A stretch of 64,000 nucleotides of DNA, taken from the NCBI RefSeq assembly GCF_900112585.1, contig NZ_FOLY01000002.1, positions 62,001-126,000 of the forward strand. Direction: 5' to 3'. The notes beneath the pieces are model-generated. The model had not been told where the DNA came from, searched no databases, and was given only the letters and a program-made list of their open reading frames with translations. Below, one piece after another: positions 1-9,025 of the stretch (within the stretch, counting starts at the first letter, position 1; each line of letters starts with the position of its first letter). Source of the DNA: Kushneria avicenniae (GTDB taxonomy: Bacteria > Pseudomonadota > Gammaproteobacteria > Pseudomonadales > Halomonadaceae). Both the position numbers and the translations under genes were made by a program.

Positions 1-755
1 TCGGGTGCCCTGTGCAGCAGCACCGGCAGGCGAGTGCCGCCACTTGCGGCGAGCAGACGCTGCTGCGGGTCCAGCAGCAGCGCCGTGTCCGCAAGCCCCA
101 GCTGCTGATCCGGATGATGATCCAGATAGCGCACCACGCTTAAAAGCGACTCTCCCTGATTGACCAGTATCATGGCGTCCTGATGTTCGAGAGGCTGCTC
201 GGCCAGCTGCTGCAGCCACTGCCGGCAGGCGTTGCAGTCGCTGCGCCACAGCAGGAAATAGCGCACCTCGTTGTCCTGCGTCTTGCGGTTCTTCGCTTCA
301 CTGTCCCGTATCAGAGTGACCGAACGCCCCTCGAGAGATTCAAGCGTCAGCATCGGCAGCGTTTCGGACAGCGCTGACGGCAGGCTCAGACGCCACTGCT
401 CCAGTCCCCACCACAGGCCACCGGCCACCATGACCAGCGCGCAGAGTCGTTGGCGCAGTTCCGGGCGCCGACGGCAGTACCACAGGGTCCAGACAAGCAG
501 CGCAATCAGTCCGCCTGCGGGGGAGAGCAGGTTCTCCGCCTCATGAAGCGACCAGAAAGGAGGCCCTTCACGGAGCCAGCTTCCCGGCAGTGCGGCACCG
601 AGAAGCCAGAATGCCAGCGCGCCCAGTGCCCAGCGCACCATGACGATACGCGCTGTCGGGTTGATGGCATGGGCACCCAGCAGGGCCAGCGTGGCGCAGA
701 TCACCGCCAGCGGCGCGGGGGAGGTGAGCCAGGTGGTGTCATCAAGGACAGTCAT
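1..755 (-). CDS. TlpA-like thioredoxin-fold protein with N-terminal membrane domain (3' end outside window)
   Basis: The frame stays open from an ATG at 755 to the window edge, giving 251 residues of an incomplete protein. Several hydrophobic segments lie in the first ~125 residues, followed by a soluble part with a C-x-x-C pair (Cys174, Cys177 in the context SDCNACRQW) after a strand-like FLLW. That is the layout of TlpA/ResA-type thiol-disulfide proteins anchored in the inner membrane and acting in the periplasm. The membrane part (histidine, GG turn, then a basic RRRPEL stretch) recalls prolipoprotein diacylglyceryl transferase-like domains sometimes fused to TlpA; that link is inference. 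An in-frame stop directly precedes the ATG, so the start is firm, but the ribosome site is poor. A cytochrome-maturation or disulfide-reduction role is possible but not shown. Confidence 0.7.
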   Translation of the reverse strand, partial: MTVLDDTTWLTSPAPLAVICATLALLGAHAINPTARIVMVRWALGALAFWLLGAALPGSWLREGPPFWSLHEAENLLSPAGGLIALLVWTLWYCRRRPELRQRLCALVMVAGGLWWGLEQWRLSLPSALSETLPMLTLESLEGRSVTLIRDSEAKNRKTQDNEVRYFLLWRSDCNACRQWLQQLAEQPLEHQDAMILVNQGESLLSVVRYLDHHPDQQLGLADTALLLDPQQRLLAASGGTRLPVLLHRAP

Positions 756-838
756 TCATTTTTTCCATCATGCGTTAAACTGGAAACACCGGTATTGCCG
801 GTCATGCCTGCTGATCCATGTTGTTGTCGGTGATTTCA

Positions 839-1093
839 ATGCCCGATTCCCGCGCCAGACGCACCCGCCGTCGCGATACGCCACGCATTCTGGCCATCGC
901 CACCCAGGCACTCGGCTTTATTCTGATCGTGCTCTTTGAGACCCTGTTGCCGGAACCTCTGAAACGTCCATCCCAGGGTGTCATCCTGGCCGCCATGCTC
1001 GTGGCAGCGCTCTATTCGGCTCTGCTGCGCCGCTACTACCGCAATCGGTCGCTGAAGCGTCGCGACAACCATGAGCCTCCAAATGACCAATGA
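839..1093 (+). CDS. small two-helix membrane protein, hypothetical
   Basis: An 84-residue protein starting at the internal ATG MPDSRARR. It has a very basic N-terminus, two hydrophobic segments (about residues 21-38 and 46-61) and a charged, arginine-rich tail. The pattern suggests a small inner-membrane hairpin with both ends in the cytoplasm. The stop overlaps the start of the downstream phospholipase D gene by 23 bases, so the two are probably co-transcribed and translationally coupled. An upstream in-frame start at 818 is possible but has no better ribosome site. I do not recognise a family. The overlap and good coding character support it as real, and a role connected to membrane lipids is only a guess from position. 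Confidence 0.55.
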   Translation: MPDSRARRTRRRDTPRILAIATQALGFILIVLFETLLPEPLKRPSQGVILAAMLVAALYSALLRRYYRNRSLKRRDNHEPPNDQ

Positions 1094-2543
1094 CACAAGT
1101 TCCGGCGCCCTGGCGCGCTGGGCAAGCCAGCATGGCGCAGCGTCGGATGACTGCAGCGGCATGCGTCTGCTTTCCGACGGTCTTGAAGCCTTTGAAGTCC
1201 GCGCACATCTGGCGCGCCATGCTGAATACAGCATCGACAGCCTCAGCTACATACTTGAGGAGGGCGTTACCACTCACGTGTTGATGGCCGAGCTTCTGGC
1301 CGCTGCCGAGCGCGGAGTTGATGTCAGAATGCTGGTGGATGACATGAGCGCCATGAACGTGCAGAGCATGCTGCGCGCCATGCAGACCCATCCGCGTATC
1401 GAGGTGCGTCTTTTCAATCCGGTGACCTTCTGGCGGCGTTACTACTGGAGTCATCGGCTGGCAATGGCGCTGACCCTTCGTCGCTCACATCGCCGCATGC
1501 ACAACAAGCTCTGGCTGGTGGATGGCGCGGTGGGGATCGCCGGCGGGCGCAATCTCAGTGATGACTATTTCATCACGGCCAGTGACTACAACTTTGCCGA
1601 TCTCGACATGCTGGTGGCTGGCGGGCATGCCGTCGAACAGATGCGTGAATGCTTCAGTCGTTACTGGCATGGCCGCTGCGTGCGAACGCTCTCCTCGCTG
1701 GTGCCGGAGATACCGGATTACGACTGGCAGGCGCTGCGTGACGAGCTCAAGCAGAAGCTTTCCGGTGAGTCGCTGGCGGAATCGCCCTTTTTGCCCATCC
1801 ATCACGGTGAGACAAGACAAATTGAAGATGGTCTGGGCGAGCTGGTGCCGGCCCGCGGTGAACTCTACTGGGATCACCCCGACAAGTCTTGCCAGCCGGG
1901 TTACCCCTCTCGCGAGTTCATCATGGGGACCGAACTCGGGGCGATGATTGCCGAGACGCAGCGCCGCATCAAGATTGTGTCGGCCTATTTCATTCCAAGC
2001 GAGCGCGACGTGATCGATATCGAGGCGCTGCTGGAGCGGGGCGTCGATGTCACCATATTGACCAACTCCCTGCAGGCCAACGATACGCCGATCGTCAACG
2101 GCGCCTATGCGCCCTGGCGGCGGCGCTTTCTGACCAAGGGCGCGCACATGCACGAGCTGAGACACGGTCATAAGCCGCGCCGGCGACGCATGCATCACTT
2201 CGGCGCGATGGCCTCGAGCCTGCACGGCAAGGCCATGGTCATGGACGATAAAAGGCTCTTTATCGGCTCCTTTAACATGGACCCGCGCTCGACCTGGTGG
2301 AACAACGAGATGGGGCTGCGGGTCGATCATGAGGGGCTGGTGGCTGACCTTGACGACGTGATCGAGCGGGCACTGAGCCCGGCCAGCAGTTTCAAGGTCG
2401 AGCAGGACGACAACGAGCGGTTGTCGTGGGTGACCGTTGATGAAAACGAGCAGGAGCGCCGTCTGACAAAAGAGCCCGGCAACCTGCTGGCTCGCACTCA
2501 GAAATGGCTGGGCAGGATGCCGGGCATTCGGCGACTGCTTTAG
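1071..2543 (+). CDS. clsC: phospholipase D-family cardiolipin synthase, ClsC/YmdC type
   Basis: A 490-residue protein with two HKD motifs, the signature of the phospholipase D superfamily. The first is H144-x-K146 with D151 followed by GGRN; the second is H385-x-K387 with D392 followed by GSFN. Each half supplies one catalytic histidine. The length is close to E. coli ClsC (YmdC), which makes cardiolipin from phosphatidylglycerol and phosphatidylethanolamine, and no N-terminal membrane anchors are visible, unlike ClsA. Cardiolipin synthesis would fit a halotolerant cell that adjusts anionic lipids, but the substrate is inferred from family only. E. coli ClsC needs the partner YmdB, and none is seen here. 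An alternative start at 1083 would shorten the overlap with the preceding gene. Confidence 0.88.
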   Translation: MSLQMTNDTSSGALARWASQHGAASDDCSGMRLLSDGLEAFEVRAHLARHAEYSIDSLSYILEEGVTTHVLMAELLAAAERGVDVRMLVDDMSAMNVQSMLRAMQTHPRIEVRLFNPVTFWRRYYWSHRLAMALTLRRSHRRMHNKLWLVDGAVGIAGGRNLSDDYFITASDYNFADLDMLVAGGHAVEQMRECFSRYWHGRCVRTLSSLVPEIPDYDWQALRDELKQKLSGESLAESPFLPIHHGETRQIEDGLGELVPARGELYWDHPDKSCQPGYPSREFIMGTELGAMIAETQRRIKIVSAYFIPSERDVIDIEALLERGVDVTILTNSLQANDTPIVNGAYAPWRRRFLTKGAHMHELRHGHKPRRRRMHHFGAMASSLHGKAMVMDDKRLFIGSFNMDPRSTWWNNEMGLRVDHEGLVADLDDVIERALSPASSFKVEQDDNERLSWVTVDENEQERRLTKEPGNLLARTQKWLGRMPGIRRLL

Positions 2544-2576
2544 GCAGCGCCACGAAGGTTGAAAAGGCGCGCAGGC

Positions 2577-2882
2577 TCAGCGGCTTTGCGTCGTGGCTTC
2601 TTCGGCGGTGCAGGCAATATTGTCAACGATGGTCCACTGCTCCGGCGTGCCGCCTCTCTCCACGGCGTCGATCAGCGCGGCAGTGGCGCGGCGCACATAG
2701 GGCTTGCCATCCTCTTCGTGCGCCTTTTCAAGATCGTTTTCCATGTCCGCGACCAGCGCATCAACACCCTCGTAGTCGTCACTCCACTCGAGCGCCTGGG
2801 TGGCCGCTTCCCTGATGGTTTCTCCAACGCCGATGATGGCGCTGTCGCTGGCGATGATATAACCGTTGACATCCATGGGCAT
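2577..2882 (-). CDS. conserved small acidic protein, function unknown
   Basis: A 101-residue soluble, acidic protein with no membrane segment or signal peptide. The start was set at ATG 2882 because a GAGG ribosome site lies six bases upstream; a longer frame begins further up without one. The N-terminal third (DVNGYIIASDSAIIGVGET) looks like beta strands followed by a long helical stretch rich in Glu, Asp and Ala. It runs convergently towards the phospholipase D gene with only 33 bases between stops. I do not recognise the family and give no function. Strong Shine-Dalgarno and sensible composition argue that it is a true gene. Confidence 0.55.
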   Translation of the reverse strand: MPMDVNGYIIASDSAIIGVGETIREAATQALEWSDDYEGVDALVADMENDLEKAHEEDGKPYVRRATAALIDAVERGGTPEQWTIVDNIACTAEEATTQSR

Positions 2883-3032
2883 GTATCCTCTATCGTTTTG
2901 GGGGTGCCGGGTGTCGTACATGAGCACTAGTATAGTCATGCCGGCACGGGCATCGACAAATGCTCACGGTCACAGGCAGTGATGCCAGCTATGCTCAATG
3001 ATGTCACTTCATGCGTGTATCAGGGAGAAAAC

Positions 3033-3773
3033 ATGCTGCCATTGATTGATCGTGGCCGGGGCGAGACTGCGCTGGTCATGATGCATTTTTTCGGTAATTC
3101 ACATCGGGAATGGCTTGAGGTCATCGAGCGTCTCGAGCCGAACCACCGCTGTATCGCGCTGGATCTGCCCGGATTCGGCGATGCCGCTGACCGTGACGGA
3201 TTTGATACTCGTGCCATGGCGGATCAGGTCGAGCAGACCATTGAGGCGATGGGGCTTGAACGGGTCGTGCTGGTCGGACACTCCTTTTCGGGCAAGGTGG
3301 CCATGGTGCTGGCGGCTCGACGGCCGGCATGGCTGATCTCGATGGTGCTGGTAGCGCCGTCGCCGGCCGGCCCTCAGCCAGTCAGCGACGAGGAGCGCCA
3401 GTTTCAGCAGGCCTTTGACCACAGCCGCGAGCAGGCCGAAGCCTTTATCGACGGCGCGATCGCCCGGAATATTTCCGAGGCGCGATATCGCGACGCCGTA
3501 GCGGATGCCATGCGTGCCTCGCCTGCGGCGTGGCAGACCTGGCCGCGCCATGGCAGCCGGGAGGATCTTGTCGACGAAGTCGGCATTCTGGATTATCCGG
3601 CAATGATCGTTGTGGGGGATCAGGATCCGTCACTGCCGCCGCAGACTCAGAAGGCCCTGGTGCTGGGCCAGTTTGCCTCACCGCGTTTCGAGGTCATCCC
3701 TGATCACGGCCATCTGTTACCGATGGAGATGCCACAGCAACTGGCCGAGCTCATCGACGACTTTGTGAGCTGA
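3033..3773 (+). CDS. alpha/beta hydrolase
   Basis: A 246-residue single-domain alpha/beta hydrolase. The nucleophile elbow GHSFSG places Ser85; the acid is probably in the GDQD turn (D196 or D198), and the histidine is in the C-terminal DHGHLLPMEMP (His227 most likely). The HFFGNS loop near residue 20 follows the usual oxyanion-hole position. A small lid of about 60 residues sits between the serine and acid. The start at 3033 has an AGGGAGA ribosome site; the longer frame from 2979 does not. No signal peptide is seen, so it should be cytoplasmic. Family members include esterases, C-C hydrolases and haloperoxidase-like enzymes, and the substrate cannot be read from sequence. It appears monocistronic, with a hairpin downstream. 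Confidence 0.82.
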   Translation: MLPLIDRGRGETALVMMHFFGNSHREWLEVIERLEPNHRCIALDLPGFGDAADRDGFDTRAMADQVEQTIEAMGLERVVLVGHSFSGKVAMVLAARRPAWLISMVLVAPSPAGPQPVSDEERQFQQAFDHSREQAEAFIDGAIARNISEARYRDAVADAMRASPAAWQTWPRHGSREDLVDEVGILDYPAMIVVGDQDPSLPPQTQKALVLGQFASPRFEVIPDHGHLLPMEMPQQLAELIDDFVS

Positions 3774-3827
3774 TGGGTCAGCGCCCTATCATCAAGACCT
3801 GATTTTTCCAATACGACCAATGGATGC

Positions 3828-3858
3828 CGTGCCCGATGCCTGTCAGGTGTCGGGCACG
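3828..3858 (+). terminator. terminator-like hairpin after the hydrolase gene
   Basis: A 13-base-pair stem (CGTGCCCGATGCC with GGTGTCGGGCACG, two G-U pairs) and a five-base loop lie 55 bases after the hydrolase stop. The following TTGTATT is only weakly T-rich, so intrinsic termination may be partial. Confidence 0.45.
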
Positions 3859-3951
3859 TTGTATTACGCCTTTACCCCTGTATACATTGGCTCACACGAT
3901 AGCGCTCGATGAGTACAAGTGACGAAGACCAACGGATCAGGGGAAGGCACC

Positions 3952-5040
3952 ATGAACTACAAGAGCGGACTGATTGCGGCTTCACTGGCACTCTTGATGC
4001 TTGGCGGCTGCGGCGATGATAGCGACAGCCAGCAGACCGACAGCACCACAAATGCCGAGCAGCAGGGCGGCGACAGCCAGAACGGCAGCAGCGAAGCAGC
4101 AGCAGAGCCCGTCCAGCTGGTGTTCGGAACCGGCGGGACCTCCGGCGCCTACTACGCGCTGGGCGGCGCGCTGAAATCGGTGCTCGAGGCCAGCCCGCTG
4201 GTCAGCAACGTGCAGGTAGTCTCGACCGGCGCTTCGGTACAGAACATCCAGAACATTCAGGACGGTCTCAACCAGCTGGCGATCGTCATGAGCGATGTGG
4301 CCTATGACGCCGTCAACGGTCAGAATCAGTTCGATGGCAATCCTGCCGATATTACCGCCATTGCCGGGCTCTATCCCAACGTGGTGCAGGTCGTGGCTTT
4401 GAGCAACAGCGGCATCGACAGCATCGAGGATATGGCCGGCAAGCGCATCGGTGTGGGTCAGGTCGGTTCGGGCGTGGAAGCCAGCGCCAAAATCGCCCTG
4501 TCTGCTGCCGGTCTTGATTACGATGATCTGGGGCGCGTCAGCCATACCGGCTACGCCGACAGCGTTACCGAGATGAGCAATGGCAATCTCGACGCCGCCT
4601 TTTTCACCTCGGGCGTGCCCAACAGCAACATCACCGGCCTGATGCAGAGCCGCGACATCAAGTTTGTCGACATCGACGGCGATACCGCACAGACGCTGAT
4701 GGACGACTATCCCTACTACCAGAGCTATACCATTCCTGCCGGCGCGGCCGAGCGCTACAACCTCTCCGAGCCGGTTCATACCGTGGCCATCCGCAATCTG
4801 CTGATTGCGCCGGCCAGCATGCGTGATGACGTGGCCGAGGAGCTGGCGCGCCGCTTTGACGAGTATCTCGGCTCCGGTCAGGTCGCTGTGGGTGCCCTGC
4901 GTGAAGTGGGCGCCGATACGCTGGATCAGGACCTGGTGCTGCCGGTGCATCCCGGTGCCCAGCGTTACTATGACAGCCGCGAAGACAGCGCATCGCAGGA
5001 CAACAGCACCAGCGATGGTGACAATAACAACGCCAGCTGA
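3952..5040 (+). CDS. TAXI-family TRAP transporter substrate-binding lipoprotein
   Basis: A 362-residue TAXI (TRAP-associated extracytoplasmic immunogenic) binding protein. The N-terminus has a short hydrophobic helix and a lipobox LGGC with Cys20, so it should be lipid-anchored in the periplasm. A low-complexity linker rich in Ser, Gln, Asp and Asn follows, then the family motif TGGTSGAYYALGG and a two-lobe periplasmic-binding fold. The C-terminal LPVHPGAQRYYD matches the YHPGAxxYY element typical of TAXI proteins. The start at 3952 has a GGGGAAGG ribosome site and a proper signal. It is followed at once by a DUF1850 gene and a fused TRAP permease, a recurrent TAXI operon. TAXI members studied elsewhere bind dicarboxylates, glutamate or related acids; the ligand here is unknown. 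Confidence 0.93.
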   Translation: MNYKSGLIAASLALLMLGGCGDDSDSQQTDSTTNAEQQGGDSQNGSSEAAAEPVQLVFGTGGTSGAYYALGGALKSVLEASPLVSNVQVVSTGASVQNIQNIQDGLNQLAIVMSDVAYDAVNGQNQFDGNPADITAIAGLYPNVVQVVALSNSGIDSIEDMAGKRIGVGQVGSGVEASAKIALSAAGLDYDDLGRVSHTGYADSVTEMSNGNLDAAFFTSGVPNSNITGLMQSRDIKFVDIDGDTAQTLMDDYPYYQSYTIPAGAAERYNLSEPVHTVAIRNLLIAPASMRDDVAEELARRFDEYLGSGQVAVGALREVGADTLDQDLVLPVHPGAQRYYDSREDSASQDNSTSDGDNNNAS

Positions 5041-5048
5041 TCCTTCGG

Positions 5049-5606
5049 GTGCCGCGTCGCCGACTCTGGCTGGCGCCATGCGTACTGGCACTGGCTGTCA
5101 TGCTGGGCTGGCCTCGTTCCTGGCTGGTGGTCGATGAACTGACCGGCCGGGGCGAGAGTGTACAGCGCTACGTGTTTCCCGGTGGCGAGGGCACGCGGTT
5201 TTCACTGCGCTGGCAGCACTCTGTCGAGCGTGAGGACTGGATCGAAACCTTCGAGCTTTCCGCGAACGCCATTGACGTGGTGGGCAGTCGCTTCAAGACC
5301 TTCGGCGCCGGGGTACCGGACACCGGGACGGTCAGCCATCTCGAACATGGCTGGGTCGTGCTGGATAATCTTCATCGGTCAGTAGATCCGCTTCTGGTTC
5401 AGGCGGCCTCACGTGAGCATTACCGGATGGGTTATGGCGGCACCTGTTTTGATCTGCAGGCTCTGGGCGCGGCGCCGCTGCTGCGTTTTCAGTCGCGGCG
5501 CCTGCCGACGGTGGCCGTGCTCACGAGTCTGTGGCGCCCATGGTGGCACTGGCTGACGTCTGAAACGCGAGTGGAATGTCGCGCTGTCACGGAGACAACA
5601 ACATGA
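5049..5606 (+). CDS. DUF1850 protein of a TAXI TRAP operon
   Basis: A 185-residue protein starting at GTG 5049, eight bases after the binding-protein stop. A single hydrophobic stretch near residues 8-25 suggests a membrane anchor or uncleaved signal. The body carries the DUF1850 pattern: RWQHSVEREDWIETFE early and YGGTCFDLQAL later. DUF1850 genes occur almost only beside TAXI TRAP transporters, commonly between binding protein and permease as here, so a helper or structural role in this transporter is likely but unproven. The stop overlaps the next start in an ATGA arrangement. Upstream frame room is small, bounded by an in-frame TAA at 5025. Confidence 0.85.
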   Translation: MPRRRLWLAPCVLALAVMLGWPRSWLVVDELTGRGESVQRYVFPGGEGTRFSLRWQHSVEREDWIETFELSANAIDVVGSRFKTFGAGVPDTGTVSHLEHGWVVLDNLHRSVDPLLVQAASREHYRMGYGGTCFDLQALGAAPLLRFQSRRLPTVAVLTSLWRPWWHWLTSETRVECRAVTETTT

Positions 5607-7831
5607 GCAGAAAAGTCACTCCCAGCGACGGCGCCGAACGCCCCGGCGGTCTGGCGGGCAAGGACGACAGCGCCGCGCTGGACCCGGCGCTGCTGGAAAA
5701 ATACGATCGCGAAAGCGCCATACGCCACAGTCTGCCGACGCTGTTTGCCCGGATAGTGACCGTGCTGGCTGTGCTGCTGGCGATCTTTCATCTTTATACC
5801 TCAACGGCCGGACCGCTGATCGATATTCAGCAGCGCAGCATCCACCTTTATACGCTGCTGGCGCTGGCCTTTGTCCTCTATCCCTTCACCCGCAAGGGGG
5901 CCCGCGATCGGGTACCGGTTCGCGATGTGGTGCTGGCAGTGGTGGCACTCGGCATCGGGGTTTACATGATCCTTTCCACCCAGCGGATCATCCTGGCGGC
6001 CGGTCGCATTACGGATCTGGACATGGTGGTCGGCGCTGTTGCCATTCTTCTGGTGCTGGATGCCACACGGCGGGTGACGGGCTGGGGCCTGACGCTGCTG
6101 GCTACGGCCTTTCTGGCCTACGGGATCTACGCCCGGCTGTCGTTTTATCCCGAGCTCAATCCCGACATCCTGATGGCGATCGGCCGTCAACTGATGTCAC
6201 ATCTGGTCTATATCACCGAGGGCCTGCTGGGCTCGGCGATTGCGGTATCGGCCAGCTATATCATTTTGTTTATTCTTTTTGGCGCCTTTCTCGGCAAGTC
6301 GGGGCTTGGCCAGCTTTTCAACGATCTGGCGCTGGCGGTGGCGGGGCATTCCCGCGGCGGGCCGGCCAAGGTGGCGGTGATTGCCAGTGGTTTTCTGGGC
6401 TCGATCAATGGCTCGGCGATTGCCAACGTGGTGACGACCGGTGCCTTTACCATCCCGCTGATGAAAAAGACCGGCTACAAACCCAACTTTGCCGGTGCCG
6501 TGGAAGCCGCGGCCAGTGTGGGCGGTCAGATCCTGCCCCCTATCATGGGGGCGGCGGCCTTCATCATGGCCGAGGTGCTGTCGGTGCCCTACACCCAGGT
6601 CATGCTGGCCGGTATCATCCCGGCGCTGCTCTTTTATCTCGGCGTGCTGATTCAGGTGCATCTGCGTGCGCTGCGCAATGGTCTCAAGGGCATTCCGCGT
6701 GATCAGCTCTCGCCGGTGCGGGCGGTCATGGTCGAGCGCGGCCATCTTCTGATTCCCATGGCAGTGCTGATCTGGCTGCTGGCCGACGGTCGAGCGCCGT
6801 TTTTTGCCGCCTTCTGGTCGATCGGCGCCACGGTGTTGATCTGTGGTACGCGTCGCGTGGTAATCAGCCTGTCGCTGATTCTGCTGGCACTGATCTTCCA
6901 GCCCCAGCTGGAAGGGCTTTTCATGGGCCGGGACATTCCGGCCATTTCCGGTGGACGACTGTGGCTTCTGGCGGTGATTGCGGTGCCGGTCATTATCAAT
7001 GCGCTGCGCGCCAGCCGCGGCATCGTGGCCGAAACCATGACCGCGCGTGACTGTGTGGATGCCATGGAGGGCGGTATTCGCAATGCCATTCCGGTGGCGG
7101 TGGCCTGCGGGGCGGTGGGGATCATCGTGGGCGTGGCCACGCTGACCGGTATCGCGCTGGAAGCGGCCGATGCGGTGGTAGCGCTGGGGTCGCAGATTCC
7201 CAGTCCGATGATTCAGCTGATGGTCACGCTGCTGTTGACCATGCTGGCGTCCATCGTGCTGGGAATGGGGCTGCCCAGCATCCCGACCTATATTATCACC
7301 AGCACCATGGCGGCGCCGATCCTCTTGAATCTGCCGCTGTTTCGCGAGCTCTCCGGCAGCAACGATACGGCCGTGTTCGTGGCACACATGTTTGTCTTCT
7401 ACTTCGGCATCTTTGCCAACCTGACGCCGCCGGTGGCACTCGCCGCCTATGCCGGTGCCGGCATCAGCGGCGGCTCGCCCAATGCCACGGGCTTTCAGGC
7501 CATGAAGCTGGCCATTGCAGGGTTCGTGGTGCCCTTCATGTTCGTGTTCGCCCACGAAATGCTGATGATTGACTCCACGTTCACCAACATCCTGATGGTG
7601 CTGATCACCAGCGTGGCCGGGGTCACCCTGCTGGCGGTGGCCGCCGAAGGCTATCTGTGGACGCGGGTCAATTCGGTAGTGCGGGTGCTGTCGCTTGCGG
7701 GTGCGCTGATGCTGATCTTCCCCGGCATCTGGACCGATCTGGCCGGGGCCGCCATTGCAGTGATCGTATTCATGACCAATCGGGCACTGGCGGGTCGGGA
7801 ACGGGCGGGGGCGTCAGGCGGCACGGCCTGA
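5603..7831 (+). CDS. TRAP transporter fused permease (4TM + 12TM), TAXI type
   Basis: A 742-residue polytopic membrane protein in which the small (DctQ-like) and large (DctM-like) TRAP subunits are fused. The first ~190 residues hold the small-domain helices. The rest carries DctM hallmarks: a GxxNGSAxANVxTTGAFTIPLMK segment, VGGQILPPIMGAAAFIMAE, and GMGLPSIPTYI in the second half. The start at 5603 overlaps the DUF1850 stop by four bases. It should import the ligand held by the preceding lipoprotein using a sodium gradient, as known TRAP carriers do, which suits a salt-adapted cell. It is the last gene of the operon; the convergent oxidoreductase gene ends 25 bases further on. Confidence 0.93.
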   Translation: MSRKVTPSDGAERPGGLAGKDDSAALDPALLEKYDRESAIRHSLPTLFARIVTVLAVLLAIFHLYTSTAGPLIDIQQRSIHLYTLLALAFVLYPFTRKGARDRVPVRDVVLAVVALGIGVYMILSTQRIILAAGRITDLDMVVGAVAILLVLDATRRVTGWGLTLLATAFLAYGIYARLSFYPELNPDILMAIGRQLMSHLVYITEGLLGSAIAVSASYIILFILFGAFLGKSGLGQLFNDLALAVAGHSRGGPAKVAVIASGFLGSINGSAIANVVTTGAFTIPLMKKTGYKPNFAGAVEAAASVGGQILPPIMGAAAFIMAEVLSVPYTQVMLAGIIPALLFYLGVLIQVHLRALRNGLKGIPRDQLSPVRAVMVERGHLLIPMAVLIWLLADGRAPFFAAFWSIGATVLICGTRRVVISLSLILLALIFQPQLEGLFMGRDIPAISGGRLWLLAVIAVPVIINALRASRGIVAETMTARDCVDAMEGGIRNAIPVAVACGAVGIIVGVATLTGIALEAADAVVALGSQIPSPMIQLMVTLLLTMLASIVLGMGLPSIPTYIITSTMAAPILLNLPLFRELSGSNDTAVFVAHMFVFYFGIFANLTPPVALAAYAGAGISGGSPNATGFQAMKLAIAGFVVPFMFVFAHEMLMIDSTFTNILMVLITSVAGVTLLAVAAEGYLWTRVNSVVRVLSLAGALMLIFPGIWTDLAGAAIAVIVFMTNRALAGRERAGASGGTA

Positions 7832-7855
7832 CGCCTGCCATGCCGGTCGGGCCGC

Positions 7856-8854
7856 TCAGCGGTTCGACCGGAGCCCGGCAATGATCTCGTAGCTGCGCAG
7901 CCGGTCGGCGTGGTCAAAGAAGTCCGAGTTGATCATCACCTCATCAACACCGGTACGCTCGATGAAGGCTTCGAGCTCACGGTGTACGGTCTCCGGGCCG
8001 CCCACGATGGCGGCGCCCAGATTGTTGGCAATGGCGGTCTGTTCGTGCGGGCTCCAGTCCATCTCGCGCACCGGCGGTGCCAGCTGAATGCGACGACCGC
8101 GAATCAGCGACAGAAACTTCTGCTGCTGAGTGGTGGCCTGATACTGCGCCTCTTCATCGCTATCGGCGGCCACCACCGGAATACCCGCCATTGCGTAGGG
8201 CGCATCAAGCACGCTGGAGGGCTGGAAGCTGGTGCGATACAGCCGAAGCGCTTCCATCATGTAGCCCGGCGCAAACTGTCCGGCAAAGGCAAACGGCAGC
8301 CCCAGGTGGGCGGCAAGCTGTGCGCTGTAGCCGCTTGAACCCAGCAGCCAGAGCGGCACGTGAGTGCCCTGACCCGGCCAGGCGCTGACGCGCTGTCCGG
8401 GCTTTTCGTCATCCAGATAGCGGGCCAGCTCTGCAACCTGCTGGGGGAAGTCATGGACGCCGCTTTGCGGGTTGCGGCCCAGAGCGGCAATGGTGGCGCC
8501 ATCGGTGCCGGGCGCGCGCCCCAGTCCCAGATCGATACGGTTCGGATAGAGCGTGGCCAGCGTGCCGAACTGCTCGGCCACGATCAGCGGCGGATGGTTG
8601 GGCAGCATGACCCCGCCGGACCCGACCCTGATGCTCGAAGTGGCGCCGGCTACATGGCCGATCAGTACTGAAGTGGCGGCGCTGGCAATCCCGGCGGCGT
8701 TGTGGTGCTCGGCCAGCCAGAAGCGGTGATAGCCCAGCGACTCGACGTGACGCGCCAGGGACACCGTATTGTCAAACGTCTCGCTGATGCTGCCGCCCTG
8801 ACGGACGGGCGCCAGATCCAGAACAGACAGGCGGGTATTGGCAAGTAGGGACAT
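7856..8854 (-). CDS. LLM-class flavin-dependent oxidoreductase (luciferase-like)
   Basis: A 332-residue luciferase-like monooxygenase-family protein. Typical elements are the N-terminal strand [11 protein letters not shown], the [11 protein letters not shown] motif around residues 42-52, [22 protein letters not shown], and [11 protein letters not shown]. This subgroup (E. coli YhbW and the MsnO8 group) uses reduced flavin from a separate reductase, and the oxidised substrate is unknown. The start at 8854 has an AGAGG ribosome site. It appears to be a single-gene unit on the minus strand. No electron-transfer partner is nearby, so function is limited to family level. Confidence 0.88.
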   Translation of the reverse strand: MSLLANTRLSVLDLAPVRQGGSISETFDNTVSLARHVESLGYHRFWLAEHHNAAGIASAATSVLIGHVAGATSSIRVGSGGVMLPNHPPLIVAEQFGTLATLYPNRIDLGLGRAPGTDGATIAALGRNPQSGVHDFPQQVAELARYLDDEKPGQRVSAWPGQGTHVPLWLLGSSGYSAQLAAHLGLPFAFAGQFAPGYMMEALRLYRTSFQPSSVLDAPYAMAGIPVVAADSDEEAQYQATTQQQKFLSLIRGRRIQLAPPVREMDWSPHEQTAIANNLGAAIVGGPETVHRELEAFIERTGVDEVMINSDFFDHADRLRSYEIIAGLRSNR

Positions 8855-8977
8855 GGTGGCCTCTGAAAACAGCGAAAAGAGTGGGCTGCTGCTATGTCGT
8901 TAGCAGGCTCATTATACGCGACTTCGGGGCGGGGCAGTATTAATTCAAGGGTGCTGTCGAGATTGCGGCCGGACACT

Positions 8978-9002
8978 AAAAAAGCCGGCAATGCCGGCTT
9001 TT
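8978..9002 (-). terminator. intrinsic terminator for the minus-strand membrane-protein gene
   Basis: A perfect GCCGGC / GCCGGC hairpin with loop AAT is flanked by A and T runs. On the minus strand it ends in six Ts, placing it just after the gene ending at 9026. Confidence 0.8.
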
Positions 9003-9025
9003 GGGATCATGGGATAAAAATGTGA

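Noticed and set aside
3982-5091. 369-codon minus-strand frame
   Set aside because: Antisense to the TAXI lipoprotein gene, with shadow composition (His/Gly/Val-rich).
6197-7555. 452-codon minus-strand frame
   Set aside because: Antisense to the TRAP permease; its product is rich in His, Gln, Arg and Gly with no domain pattern.
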